Positions 10,804-21,895 of a stretch of 64,000 bases of DNA are shown here, piece after piece. The stretch covers positions 620,001 to 684,000 of the forward strand of contig JAFEMH010000163.1 in the NCBI GenBank assembly GCA_022495995.1, in the 5' to 3' direction. The number at the start of each line of letters is the position of its first letter. Position 1 is the stretch's first letter. The position numbers and the translations under genes were made by a program. The DNA is from Adenophora triphylla var. japonica (lineage: Eukaryota > Streptophyta > Magnoliopsida > Asterales > Campanulaceae). Below the pieces are notes generated by a model that had not been told where the DNA came from, ran no database searches, and saw only the letters and a program-made list of their open reading frames with translations.

Positions 10804-12409
10804 CTAAGAAAAGATCTCGTCGCCGTCATTCGCCGAGTCTTCTTTGGTCTTCTTCCCTTTTCCTCGGCCCCGTCGAGTCTTCTTCCTCTTTTTATCTATG
10901 ATGCTCGGTATCCTCATCCCGACCTCCGGTATCCTCACCGGAGCCTCCACTAAACCCGTGTCAATAAGTGCTCTCTCTATCCGAGCACGAGTCCGCACCT
11001 CCTCCCTCCGAGCCTCGCTCAAAGGAGCGACCTCGACAACCTCTTGTACCGAGCCTCCATATCCCCGACCAAGTCACTCGACCGGTTATGGCGACTCGCC
11101 TTAGCCTCGCCTCCCTCAAAATCCTACTCGAGTCGCAGCCGCCTCCCAATAAAGCTCGACGTCTCTCCTCCAAGATGACCCGAGTCGCCCCCATCTCCCT
11201 CTCGTACTACCCAAGTAGACAAAGTGGTCAAGATGATGCTCTTCCCGCTTCCCGAAGATAGCCCCGGTGGGAAAGCAAAGATATGTCCAAGCCCTCGAGA
11301 AGAAAGAGAAGCCGGGCCGGATCCCTCATATCCAATGACACCACCTCCATGGTCCGGATGTCCTCCCAATCACTCAATGGCTCCCGTAAAGCCCCAAACC
11401 GCCCGGATACTAAGCAGGTATGTAGAAGGATGACCAGCAGTAATCCGGAACCCTCACAAAGATAGGACTCCCGAAATATCCTCCCCGGGTCCGCAACCTC
11501 CAATTAGGTATCCACCAACGGATGTCCGAAGTGGATAGCTTAGCCATCGTCGCCTCCCCTACTTTGGTCCCGTTGCCTCTGCACCTCTCCGAGAAATCAC
11601 CCAAGGGCACCGAGTCGGCAAAGCCCCCCGGCAAAGCCCCGAGCCTCTCCTCGCAGCCCATAAGGTCGCACGCCGACTCCCGGATCTCATGAAATGGTCT
11701 CCCGAGCCATCCTGTCAATCCCATGAAGTGTCTCTCCCAAAACCAAGCAGACAATATCCTTCCCACCTGCAGCCTCTAACCATGTCCAAGAGACCACTAT
11801 GACAGCATCCCCACGGACTCAAGAAAGGAATGTAATGTAGAATACGCAAAGGATGAATGCGTCCATATCCACCGTGGTCGCAGCCATATCTCGGAGACCC
11901 AAACCCGCCCGGATATCGAAAGGTCAATCCTATCCGGCTACCATCATCCTCTCAGCCTCTCCCAAAGGAATCTGCAGAAAAGATGCAAGCTTTACCGCCA
12001 CCGGCACATCTCCGATCAGCGGAATAGATATAGCCTCAATCTCGGGACCCCCAATCAAGGCTCGGAAGTCTTCATGCGTCGGGACGATCTCGTTGTAAGA
12101 AAAGCAGTAAACATGTCTCCGGACGTCCCAAAACTTTGCTGCGGCTCTCAAAAGGTCCCAATCGGGCGGGAGATCCCTCAAATGCCATAAAGACTTGATC
12201 TTGAAGGAAGAATCAAGCAGTCCCCTATGAGATTGGAAGTTGTGTCTCACCCAAGATTGAAGATCGGATGCAAAACGGTCTCGTTTCCCCCTTTGCAATC
12301 TGACGGGCTTCTCCATCGCAAAATGATCAAAGGTGGTGCTTTTAGGTCCAAAATGTGCTCGGGGAACAATTGGGACAAGTCTATGTTGAAAATGAAGTGA
12401 AATGGCCAA
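10804..12409 (-). pseudogene. Tat1 antisense gene A (DUF7745-like domain)
   Basis: This is a minus-strand gene lying antisense inside the retrotransposon. The frame from 12409 to 11930 reads AMEKPVRLQRGKRDRF, then KSLWHLRDLPPDWDLLRAAA, KFWDVRRHVYCFSYNEIVPT and HEDFRALIGG. This wording resembles the plant DUF7745/mobile-domain-like proteins found in transposons. After frameshifts, segments such as WWIPNWRLRTRGG (about 11500) and a basic C-terminal tail KKRKKTRRGRGKGKKTKED (10804-10900) follow. Extra, often antisense, ORFs between pol and the 3' LTR are known from Tat elements. A minus-strand TATA-like GTATATAAAT is at 12611-12620. Function unknown; the copy is broken. Confidence 0.7.
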
Positions 12410-12610
12410 GCCTTGCTTTTATTCAGAAAATAACCAGTTCAGACAGAACTGTGAGCCGCACGGCCCTATTTACCCTCAGGACCTATCCGCACGGCTACAT
12501 TAGCCCTCTCGCAGAAATTCTGCAAAGAACCAAAGTTGCTGCCCAAGGGAGTTTTCACCCCACTTTTTCAACCAAAACTGTACAAAAACATATCCGTAAG
12601 CCATTCAAGC

Positions 12611-12620
12611 ATTTATATAC
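12611..12620 (-). promoter_or_regulatory. Possible TATA box for antisense gene A
   Basis: GTATATAAAT on the minus strand about 200 bp upstream of the ATG at 12409, with two GCCGCACGGC-type elements between (12450-12500). Position-based inference only. Confidence 0.3.
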
Positions 12621-12842
12621 CATTATAAATCATTTTGGCCCAAGCCACTTCCGATTCCAAGCAAAAAAGTTGCCCCAAGGATCGATAATATGCAAATTGA
12701 AAAAGCATGAATTAGAAAAGCAAATAAAACATAAATACAATGTCTTCGCCCCATCGGCGCTTAATCAAAGCAAAAAATAAACAAAGTGTGCATAAAAATT
12801 GTTCATTGTTTGTTTTTGTTCCAAATCTACTCTAGAGACCTC

Positions 12843-15420
12843 CTAGGCCTCCGATTCTTCTTCTTCCTCATCGCTGCTCAGCTCATAGATGCTAGCCTCC
12901 CTCATCAGGTCCTCCTGGTCGCTCACGTCGGATAAATGGACATTATCGTGCCCATACTGCCCACCGCCTGCACAATGTCGGGCCGTTGGGCCCCCGCCCC
13001 GAGGCATGGCACCGGGAAGAGTACTCCGAGGCCGATGAGGTAGACGCCGTGCCCCCGACGTGCCGTCTCTTGCGCCTGTGCTCCCGTGCATCCGCCGCCG
13101 CCTCAAGCGCAGCGCCTTCCTCGAAGGGACCGGCACATGTCCTTCCAGCCCCTATTCCGCCCGACCACCTATCATAAGTGCGAGCCGGAACCCGAGAAAA
13201 AGAAGAGAAAAATCTCGTAAAAATCTCGTAAAATCTCGTAAAATTGCAAAAAGCAGTAAAAATCAAAGCCGAAAAGGGAAAGACCCTAAAAGTATACTTA
13301 CAAAGGCTGCCAAAGGCAAGGTGTACCGGGGCTCCCTAGCATCGGGACAGTATCCTCATCCTCCTCGGTACTCCATGGACCACGTAGGACAGATGCGCAG
13401 GAGGGATCGGCGGCCGCAGGCTCATCCTCCCCATATCCCCGAGTGACCGCCAGCCTTCACTAGCTTCGTGGCGTCCTCAGCGCCGCTCCACAAACACAGC
13501 TGTAGGGGGTGTCCATGTCGAAGTACTCCTCTCGCAGCCCACGCCTCGCCCGGTACTGGGCCGTAGCATCCGTGCCGGGAGGATCGTGGGGAGTAATGGC
13601 ATCCAATGGAGGGACATGGCCATGCCGCTCGAGAAACGATCCCCCAAGTAAATGACATCGCAAGTCAGCCCAGCCAGCCATCTCCTCTCGCCTAGTCGCC
13701 TCAATGGCATCTCCCAAAGAAGATCTCCTGATACCGCCCCAAGGGTAGAAGTCCACTCCGTCGTGCCCGTCCTTGTTGATGATCGGCCTCACCATTTTGT
13801 AGTCGAAAGTGATCCGGGTCTTTCCCGTAAATTTATCCCTCGCATCTCCCTCCAAATAACCATAGCAGTGGAAGATGGTGACATCACTCGCCGGGTTCCA
13901 AGGGAAGAACCCGATCACCTCACAAAACCAGCCCGCATATTCAAAGCATCAAAAGGTCATTCTCTCTCTCATAAAAGTCTCAAGACAGAAAAGAGAAAAG
14001 AGAAAAGAAAGGAGACTACCTCAAGGGCAAATGAGAAGCAGTCCATGGAAGCAGCTTTGTTCCGGCTGTACATGTCCAATGAGAAGTAGAGCTCCGCCAA
14101 TCCGGCCTCGCCCCACGAGACCGTCCCTATCCCATCAACATCCTCCAGAGAGTCGAGGAGGCAAGTCATGGCTAGCGTCCCAGAATTAGCGAAGATAGTG
14201 ACTGATAGCATCAACCATACAAAGGCTCTAGCCACTGGCAAGGGCCACATCATTAGCAGAAAGTTCTCGCATGCAAGTCGGAACCGCCACCTCGACATTC
14301 CGTGTCTCCATACCCACTCCCTTGGGAATCACTCAAACCCAACCAAAGCCTCGGAACTCCTCACCGTAATGTGGTCTCTCCAAGTCACGGGCCTCCCGGT
14401 GAACCGTAGGCCGCAATAGCCGTGAAGTCGGCAGAGTCTCTCGTCGCCTCTCCCCACTGTGAAAGCTATGTGTACCGTCCCACTGTAATTCGTAAAGGGC
14501 CTGGATCAAGCCCTTGCTCTTCGAGGTGATGTGAACACCCCTGCCGATAGCCTCGACGAACGAATCCAGGCCGGTAGCCCTCACCAAATTCTTGGGGTTC
14601 ACCCCATTCTTCTCGAAATCCGGCATCCTCTGCCAAAGCTTGACCGCAATCTCAGATGGTCCTCTAGACTTGTTCTCCTGTAGACAAGCACAACAAAGAA
14701 GTGTGTCAATCATTCATCATTTTCAAAAAGCATGCATATATTCAAAAAGTGCACATGTTTTCAAAAGAAAATCATTCACAAAAGTTTTTCTAGCATCATT
14801 TGCATCAAAAAAGCGTCTTTCATCACTTGAAACGCGTCATGTCAAGTCCCATTGCTTTCCAAAAGCACAAAATCACAATTTTCACAATTCTTTGCACATA
14901 AGCATTATTCTTTCAAAAATGGCATGCATGAATCCTTTTCATCTTCCAAAATCATGTTCTCTCAAAATTTTGACCTAGTTCTAGCACATGCAAGAACTCC
15001 GTCTCACTTTAGACAATTTTTTCATTCTTACTTTATTTGCGAGAAAAAAGTGGGTCATTCCCATTATTTTTGTCAAACAAATTGCACATTGCATATTTTT
15101 AGCCTCATAGGTTATTCATCAATGTCTCAAAATCATTCAAAAATCCTAGGAAAATCCTAGAAAATTCCTAAATTTGGGTCAAGCCCTAAGTCATTCAAAA
15201 TTCAATCAAAATCGACGGAATTGAGCAAATTAAGAATGCTTACCCCAACCGATCGCGGGTTCGTTGATTTATGCTCTCTTCTCCCCGGGTAAAGCTCCGA
15301 CGGAGGCGTAAGAAAGTCATACTTTCTTTCCGTTCGCACGAGCTCCTTTCTCCTCCTTCGAGCGGCCGCCGAGATGTTTCTTCTTGCTTGCCTCGGTATG
15401 GGATTGCCCTCCGGATCCAT
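12843..15420 (-). pseudogene. Tat1 antisense gene B, with introns
   Basis: This second antisense gene starts at ATG 15420. Exon 1 (15244-15420, 59 codons) is basic (RQARRNISAAARRRRKELVR) and ends at a GTAAGC donor. A 566-bp intron ends ...GTCTACAG, and exon 2 begins at 14677 in the same phase with ENKSRGPSEIAVKLWQRMPD. A second intron is plausible between SMDCFSFALE (about 14025) and VIGFFPWNPASDVTIF (about 13918). The next open piece reads KDGHDGVDFYPWGGIRR. The C-terminus is acidic (LSSDEEEEESEA, stop at 12843). I recognise no family. Frameshifts near 14430, 13500 and 13130 mark it as decayed. Introns imply the antisense unit was transcribed and spliced independently of the retroelement RNA. 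Confidence 0.6.
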
Positions 15421-15559
15421 CTCAAATCAAAGGGAAGCAAGGGGATTGAAAGAATTTTGAAATTCTCTTCCTCTCTTCTCTCTCTCTGCGTTCTTGGGCG
15501 GCAATGCAATGTCAATGGCCCGTTCAAATCTGATTTTAAATAATCTGGAAAAAACAGGT

Positions 15560-15620
15560 CTCTAGCCGTACGGCTCCTTTTTCTCTATCTCATGCCGGGC
15601 GGCCTCATTCGCTCCGAGCG
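15560..15620. promoter_or_regulatory. Paired GCCG-N2-CGGC elements before antisense gene B
   Basis: AGCCGTACGGCT (perfect palindrome) and GCCGGGCGGCCTCATTCGC lie about 30 bp apart, 140-200 bp upstream of the ATG at 15420. They match the spacing of the pair upstream of the LTR TATA box. Confidence 0.35.
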
Positions 15621-15812
15621 TAAAATTACAATCCCGCCCGGACCTTCCACTTGGGCATGCAATTTCCGTTCTCTTTTAACCAAGATAACATCTTTTTCGT
15701 AAGATATACCTTATCTCTTAAGCAATTAAGCTTTCTTCCCGCCGCTCCGTTAATTCCGTTATAACGGGATAATGCTAGGTGACAACCTCCGAATTGTCAA
15801 AACTCTAAACTT

Positions 15813-16300
15813 AGCTTACCTCTATCCCGAATAGTGACGTATGCTAAGTTCTCTTAACTTAAGCTACCTCTATCCCGAATAGTGACGTACGCTCAAGTTT
15901 CTCTTAACTTAGCTTACCTCTATCCCGAATAGTGACGTATGCTAAGTTCTCTTAACTTAAGCTACCTCTATCCCGAATAGTGACGTACGCTCAAGTTTCT
16001 CTCAACTTAAGCTACCTCTATCCCGAATAGTGACGTACGCTCAAGTTTCTCTCAACTTAAGCTACCTCTATCCCAAATAGTGACGTACGCTCAAGTTTCT
16101 CTCAACTTAAGCTACCTCTATCCCGAATAGTGACGTACGCTCAAGTTTCTCTCAACTTAAGCTACCTCTATCCCGAATAGTGACGTACGCTCAAGTTTCT
16201 CTCAACTTAAGCTACCTCTATCCCGAATAGTGACGTACGCTCAAGTTTCTCTCAACTTTAGCTACCTCTATCTTCTCGATAGTGACGTAAGCTCCAGCTT
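15813..16300 (+). repeat. 50-bp minisatellite, 10 copies (Tat1 3' region)
   Basis: The unit is GCTACCTCTATCCCGAATAG followed by TGACGTACGCTCAAGTTTCT and CTCAACTTAA. Copies start at 15813, 15863, 15912, 15961, 16011, 16061, 16111, 16161, 16211 and 16261. The central copies are nearly identical; the ends are divergent. TGACGTA occurs in each unit and is a potential bZIP (ACGT-core) site. Confidence 0.95.
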
Positions 16301-16307
16301 TTCTCAG

Positions 16308-16420
16308 GTGACAACCTCCATTAATTGTCAATCGTGTGACAACCTCCATTAATTGTCAATCGTGTGACAACCTCAATTAATTGTCAATCGTGTGACATCC
16401 TCCATTAATTGTCAAACCCT
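16308..16420 (+). repeat. 28-bp tandem repeat, 4 copies (Tat1 3' region)
   Basis: GTGACAACCTCCATTAATTG plus TCAATCGT starts at 16308, 16336, 16364 and 16392. Each unit contains TGACAA...TTGTCA, an inverted pair, and a solitary relative is at 15778-15800. Confidence 0.9.
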
Positions 16421-16895
16421 CGAGAATCCTAGACATCGTTCCTACCTATCTAGTGATGCTCGAACTACGATCAAGGCTTGATTCCTCCGGATACGTAGGT
16501 AGCCTTTTTATAAAAGGTCCAACCATCCGACCACTTTGGTCACCCTTTTTCCTCCGTCACTTCTCGTTGATGAAGTAGTCTCTCATAAGAGACTTTGTTA
16601 TCCGACCACCTTGGTCACTCCTAGCATATCCCCGCATGATCAATTGCATGACCTCCTAAGTCATTCTCTCTTCTATTTCCCCAAAGAAGAGACCCGCTTT
16701 CTCTTCTCCATTCCCAAATGATCCTAATTCCGAACTACGGCCTGGCTTGATTCCTCCGGGATACGTAGGTAGCCTTTCATAAGAGGTTCACCACTCGACC
16801 ACCTTCGTCTCCCAATCCGTCTCGGCATTCGCCGCATCGGGATCCTTTTCTATCGACAACCCCACTCGCCTTGCAAGTGACGTTGCCGAGGGCTT
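16421..16895 (+). other. Tat1 pre-LTR region
   Basis: There is no gene. It contains two copies of GAACTACG-GGC-TTGATTCCTCC followed by GGATACGTAGGTAGCC (16460-16505 and 16730-16775), a motif I associate with this region of Tat-type elements, and CCGACCAC-TTGGTCAC repeats. Confidence 0.5.
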
Positions 16896-18607
16896 CGTAA
16901 GTACCCAACCGGCTCATGCCTTCCGGTTAAATTTCCCGCAATTTCGGTAAGTTTTCCGGTAATTCCCTGTACCTTTCCTAGTGTTCCGGAAACATTCCGG
17001 AACTGTTTTTAATTAATTTAGGGCTGAAGGGGATCCTTCCTAATTAAGAAACATGTTTTTCTTAATTAGGAGGAAAGGTTCTAGAATTTGCCACCTTACA
17101 TGGTTCTAGAATGCTGAGTCATTGTGGATAATGCCGCACGGCTGCATTAGCTTGCTGTCCTTAGCCGCACGGCTTCATTAGCCTTATCCAGACTGCCTAT
17201 AAATAGAGCCCTCCTCTACCCATTTCAAAACAACAATAAACACAACAAATCACCCACAAACACTCCAAATACGTGAAGAACACTGCTGGAAGCTCAAGAA
17301 GGTGAAGAAGAAGGCCAAGAAGCTCCCTCCCTCCTCCTTGAAGATCCAAGACCAACCTCTCCTCCTAGCTCCGTCCGAAGAAGAAGGAAGCCATTGGTAA
17401 CCTCGCACGCCCTAACCTCGCATCCTAATTGCTTTATAAATTGCTCATTGCATTACCTTTATATTGCTTGGGACTTGGTAGATTAAAGATCATATCTTCA
17501 TATTCCCCCTTCCCCTTTTGCTTGCATTAGACATCATTTGTCATAAAAATGTAGTCTTTTCCCATAAAGGTGCATCCTTTGCACCTAAAACCCCCATTTT
17601 CAAATAAAAATGTCATCTTTATGCATCCTTTGCATATAAAAATCAAATCTTTTCAATCAAAATGCATCATTTGCATCCAAAATCACTTTTCCAAGCATCA
17701 TTTGCTTTAAAGACCATGTCTTTACCCTAAAATAGCATCATATGCTTTTCAAAATGCAATCTTTATGCATCATTTGCATAATGAATGCCAATTTCTTCAA
17801 CAAAATGCATCATTTGCATAAAAATCAAATCTTTATGCATCATTTGCAATAAAGATCATTTTTTTGAATCAAGTGCATCATTTGCAACCCAAAAATGTCA
17901 TCTTTTCATTAAAATGTCATTTTTACATACATTTCCCCCATTCCCCCATTAGTAACCTAGGAACGGACCGGTGTAAAAGATCCTATCTTTACATCGTTCC
18001 TTCCATTAAAGGTTTCATAATCTCTTTAGAAAAGGGACACCTTCGAACCCTATATCTCCGATTATCACTTAAGATGAGTATGAAGCATCTATACAAGCTC
18101 GACCATCTTAAAGCGTAGGATTGATGGGCTAAGGACCTTCCTTTTCTAAAGAACCTCATCTTTGACCATAAAGAGAGTCATTCTCTCGATCACGCAAGTC
18201 CCGAGGGTCCCGAGGTTAAAATGCGATGATCACAAGTCCAAGATGATGGCGGGATCATAATCCCAAATACATAAAATCCAAGAAATTCCGAGCGACAACC
18301 AACAAATGGTTTGTACGTCCGAAAGACGACTTGGGACATTCCCTCCTTATTTTCAAACACATGCACACAAGAAAGCACGCAAGCAAGCACGATTAATGAA
18401 ATCATGGGAGACTTGCTCCGGCAAGGCACTTTGGGTGAACGCCAAACGTTCTTCCCAAGGGGTAACTTAACCTCCGAACCCATAAAACCTTTTTTTCAAA
18501 GTTTTGAGGTAATCAAAATGGCGTGGCGACTCCGTTTTTCAAATTAAACCGGATGTCTTCAAACTCGTGTGAATCCAAAACAAACAAAATTTGGGCACAC
18601 ATTCACA
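16896..18607 (+). repeat. Tat1 3' LTR (1712 bp)
   Basis: It is nearly the same length as the 5' LTR and collinear with it throughout. Its first base is C instead of T (CGTAAGTACCC), so the terminal TG is lost. A TATA box lies at 17198-17205. The sequence just upstream (GTTGCCGAGGGCTT) is only weakly purine-rich, so the polypurine tract is not convincing. Confidence 0.95.
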
Positions 18608-18856
18608 GGTCCCTCTTCTCTTTTGGATCACCTTCTTTATTTGGAAAAGTTTCCTTCTTCGGAAGCTTTCAATTTCGAACCCTACTATTCTAGGAACCTA
18701 AGTCTTTTAGTATTCTTTTTAATACTAAAGTGTTATTTTTCTTCTTTCCCTTTTTACATAACTTCTTTAAAGTCTTAGGACTTCCCCTAAATTTCAAAAG
18801 GTTCCTTTAGGTTTTCTTAATTTCAACAAAGTCCTTTAACTTTCTAAAATTTACAA

Positions 18857-18990
18857 AATAGTCCCTCAACTTTTGAAAAATTACAAAACAGTCCCTCAAC
18901 TTTTAAATAATTGCAAAACAGTCCCTCAACTTTTAAATAATTGCAAAACAGTCCCTCAACTTTTAAATAATTGCAAAACAGTCCCTAAGA
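18857..18990. repeat. 30-bp tandem repeat, about 5 copies, in solo LTR
   Basis: GTCCCTCAAC recurs every 30 bp (18861, 18891, 18921, 18951, 18981), with ACTTTTAAATAATTGCAAAA between copies. Confidence 0.9.
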
Positions 18991-19903
18991 AACTTTGGAC
19001 TTTTCAGTTTAGTCCCTTAGTTAACCTGCTCAAAGTTGAATAACTTAACCGGGAATCGAATTTAATCCATTCGGCTTTGTAAACTTGCAGCTTGGTCCCT
19101 TTTTCGGCTTGAAAACTAACTGTTTTTATACAAAATAGACCAAAAGCCTAACACCTAAATAGAGACACACCCCAAACACATCTAGGCCATTCGGCCGAGA
19201 CCCTAGGTGTTTCAAAAACATTGTTTTTGTTCCTCTTTTTATTTTCCAAACATTAAACAACTCATTTAATTCACATATTCTTTAATCAAACACTTTTAAT
19301 CATATTAATTGTGTTAGATTTAAATCCAAATCAAGATGAACTAGGGTTATGATTACTTCATTATAACATTCAATTCCCCATTATTCAAACCCTTAATTTA
19401 TTCATTAAACTCTAAGATTAAACCATTAAAAATCTAAGAATGACCAAACCTAGAATTTAAAATAGTTTTAGAATTTCAAAAATTCATATCTAATTCAATT
19501 TAATTCCGAATTGAATGAAATAAAAACTAGGGTTTAGGGTATCATCTTACCTTGATTATGATGAAGAAATATTGGCCAAAGAAGACCAAAATCCGGCTGT
19601 CACCCCCCTCCTAGCTGCTCGGCCGCCGCCCCTCTCCCTAGGGTTTTAATTTTTTTCTTTTTCTTTGATTAATGAAGTATTATGGAAAATAATGAGGAGG
19701 TTTATTATTTATAGCTAGGCTTTAACCTCCTTGGGCCCCTTTAACCTCCTAAGCCCACAACTTAGCCCACTTGATTAAATCATTGATTTGGTCCACTCAA
19801 TTAAATCTAAGTCCAAACTAAATAATGAGTATCATTTTATTTATTTTTCTAATTAAAAATAATACTAAAAAAAAATTCAAAATTTTCGGGTCTTTACAGG
19901 TAC

Positions 19904-20002
19904 CTCCTAGACACTACCCCGCTCTTATAAGGTACACACCTTGTGGCTATTTCTTTCTTGATGCCATCTCAGTAATCATATGATGATATTGGTTGTTTGA
20001 AC
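19904..20002 (+). other. CACTA1 interior between solo LTR and CACTA2
   Basis: About 100 bp of CACTA1 captured sequence with no recognisable coding potential. It links the left captured block to the block that resumes at 33596. Confidence 0.6.
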
Positions 20003-20005
20003 TGC

Positions 20006-20500
20006 CACTACCAGAAACAGGCCATTTAGCGACGGAATTATCAGCGACGGACAGATTCCGTCGCTAAATAGCGGCGGAATATAGGCTTTAGCGTCGGAAA
20101 ATTTTTGGCGTCAAATTTAGCGACGGAATTTAATTCCGCCGCTAAATTCCGCCGCTAAAACGAATATTCCTCGAATATTCGTTTATTTCCGCCGCTAATT
20201 TGGCGGTTGATTTACCGACGGAATATTCCGCCGCTAAATCTTTATCAGCGACGGAAATATTCCGCCGGTGAAAATATATCATTTTTTTATTTTTTTATTT
20301 ATCAGCGTCGGAAATATTCCGACGGTGAAATTAAAATATTTTTTATTTTTCTTTTTGAAATATTACACCGACGGAATATTTCCGACGGTGAAATTAAATG
20401 TTTTTTTTTTATTTTATTAAACACCGACGGAATATTTCCGCCGCTGATAATTTAATATTTTTTTATTTATCGCCGACGGAAAATTCCGTTGTCGATAATA
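20006..20500 (+). repeat. CACTA2 left terminus and subterminal repeats
   Basis: CACTACCAGAAA is followed by more than a dozen words such as AGCGACGGAAT, ATTCCGCCGCTAAA, ACCGACGGAATATTCCGACGG. They form short palindromes GACGGAA(T/A)nTTCCG(T/C)C and are the likely binding sites for the CACTA regulatory protein. The open frame over this region is an artefact of the repeats. Confidence 0.85.
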
Positions 20501-20913
20501 AAATGTAATTTTTGTTTATTTTTAGAACTAATTAACAAAATAACAAACTAAAAACATTAAAATATCATAAATATTTATGATATTTTTGAAAAAATAAATA
20601 AATCATAAATATTTATTAATTTTAATTTTATAATGCCATTATAAGTACCACATTCAGTCAAGCCAGTTATTCATCCTTGTGAGATCCCGAAAGTTATGGC
20701 GTCATCATGTTCTTTTTTTTTTTGTTTTGAACGAGCATTCATGTACGTTTTTGTTTCGACAAAGAATTTAAATTTTAATTTCGCCACTTATCATTTATTT
20801 AGGAAAACAATAAGAAAAACCTTTTGATTTTAAAGAGATTTGAGGGTTCTGGGGTTAAGTTATGGAAATGGGTAGGTCGAGGAGTATCCAAAATAAAACA
20901 AAAACAAGATTAG
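20501..20913. other. AT-rich interior of CACTA2
   Basis: No gene is visible. The stretch 20560-20645 is an inverted copy of the beginning of the 211-bp repeats at 23103. From 20660 unrelated sequence with a GAGATCCCGAAAGTTATGGC stretch begins. Confidence 0.5.
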
Positions 20914-21337
20914 TCCAAAACAAGGAACTAACCAACTATTAGACAACACTGAGATTATTGTCTCATAAGTCATAACTAAGATATCCGTAAAAACAAAGAC
21001 CCACATCATTACCGCCGAGCACACCGTACTCTCTCGGCCCCCACCACCGTGCATGTCATCATCTACATCGTAAGCTTCAATGTTGACATCGTGAAGGGTT
21101 GTCTCCTCGCACTCATCATCAAGCTCCATATCCGTCATCCGCGATGAAGGCTTAGGAGGCAAGACACCCTCTAGTGGCCTCGCATTGTTCGGAAGTCAAG
21201 GAATCTGGGAAGTCGAACCCAGATTCGGACCCGCATGTGAAGGGAGAGAATTGAAATGTGGAATTACCGAAATTAAAGATGAAATAGCACTGTGGTAAGA
21301 GCGGCTCGATATTTGCTTTTTTCAAATTCAATTGCCG

Positions 21338-21373
<36 letters not shown>

Positions 21374-21890
21374 ATGGGAGAGAGGGATTTAGAGGTGTCT
21401 CGATTAATTTGGTTTGAAAGTTTGAAAAGGATATTTAGCCCCTAACAAATATGTCATCACCCTTTCGCTTGAACTTTGGGTGCTCTTTCGTTGTAGTACA
21501 AAGACTATGTCTCCAAGAAGAGTGTCGAGCTTCATCGGCTTCTCGTGTGGGAATGTAATTTTCTCATTCATTTTGCATACCCTTCTCCACAACCACTTCC
21601 AAGACCTTCTTCTCATGTACAATGCAAGGCCCTAGAGGGTGTGCCGCTCCTAAGCCTTCATCGCAGATGACGATATGGAGCTTGATGAGTGCGAGGAGAC
21701 AACCCTTCACGATGTCAACATTGAAGCTTACGATGTAGATGATGACATGCACGGTGGTGGGGGCCAAAGAGTGCAGCTGTGCTCAAGCAGAATGATGTGG
21801 GTCTTTGTTTTCTCGGATATCTTAGTTATTACTTATGAGACAATAATCTCCAGAGTGTTGTCTAATAGTCAAGCTAGTTCCTTGTTTTGT
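20914..21890. repeat. Foldback (arms about 260 bp) with captured exon-like sequence
   Basis: The left arm (20914-21174) and right arm (21632-21890) are inverted copies separated by a 457-bp loop. In both arms a frame encodes almost the same peptide (ETTLHDVNIEAYDVDDDMHG, acidic then Gly-rich, followed by MMWVFVF). The left copy reads from the minus strand and the right copy from the plus strand. I cannot name the source gene. The arms differ repeatedly at CAG/CGG positions. The loop contains an (AG)n tract at 21344-21372. Confidence 0.85.
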
Positions 21891-21895
21891 ATAAA

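Larger units (their letters stand above)
2305..18607 (+). mobile_element. Tat1: full-length, degenerate Ty3/Tat retrotransposon (16.3 kb)
   Basis: The LTRs are at 2305-4017 and 16896-18607, and both flanks carry the 5-bp TSD GGTCC (2300-2304 and 18608-18612). The primer-binding site is of the tRNA-Arg type. Sense coding runs from gag remnants at 5741 to integrase at about 10170, and includes an extra archaeal-type RNase H, the hallmark of the Tat lineage. Between pol and the 3' LTR are two antisense genes and minisatellites. Most of gag is missing and pol has many frameshifts and stops, so it is non-autonomous. The LTR pair shows a few dozen differences by eye, so insertion is not ancient. 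Confidence 0.95.
1024..19898. mobile_element. Solo LTR (about 2.57 kb) split by Tat1
   Basis: The left end is TGTAACAACCCCGAATTTCC and the right end is TTTCGGGTCTTTACA, the TG...CA form of an LTR with short inverted ends. The flanks GGTAT (1019-1023) and GGTAC (19899-19903) form a 5-bp TSD with one mismatch. Removing Tat1 leaves about 2567 bp with no coding capacity and no internal domain, so I interpret it as a solo LTR left by recombination. The family is not identifiable. The start and end words resemble Ty3-type LTRs (ACCCCGA near the ends). Confidence 0.7.

Noticed and set aside
15813..16420. CRISPR-like array
   Set aside because: Units are contiguous tandem repeats without unique spacers, in plant retrotransposon DNA.
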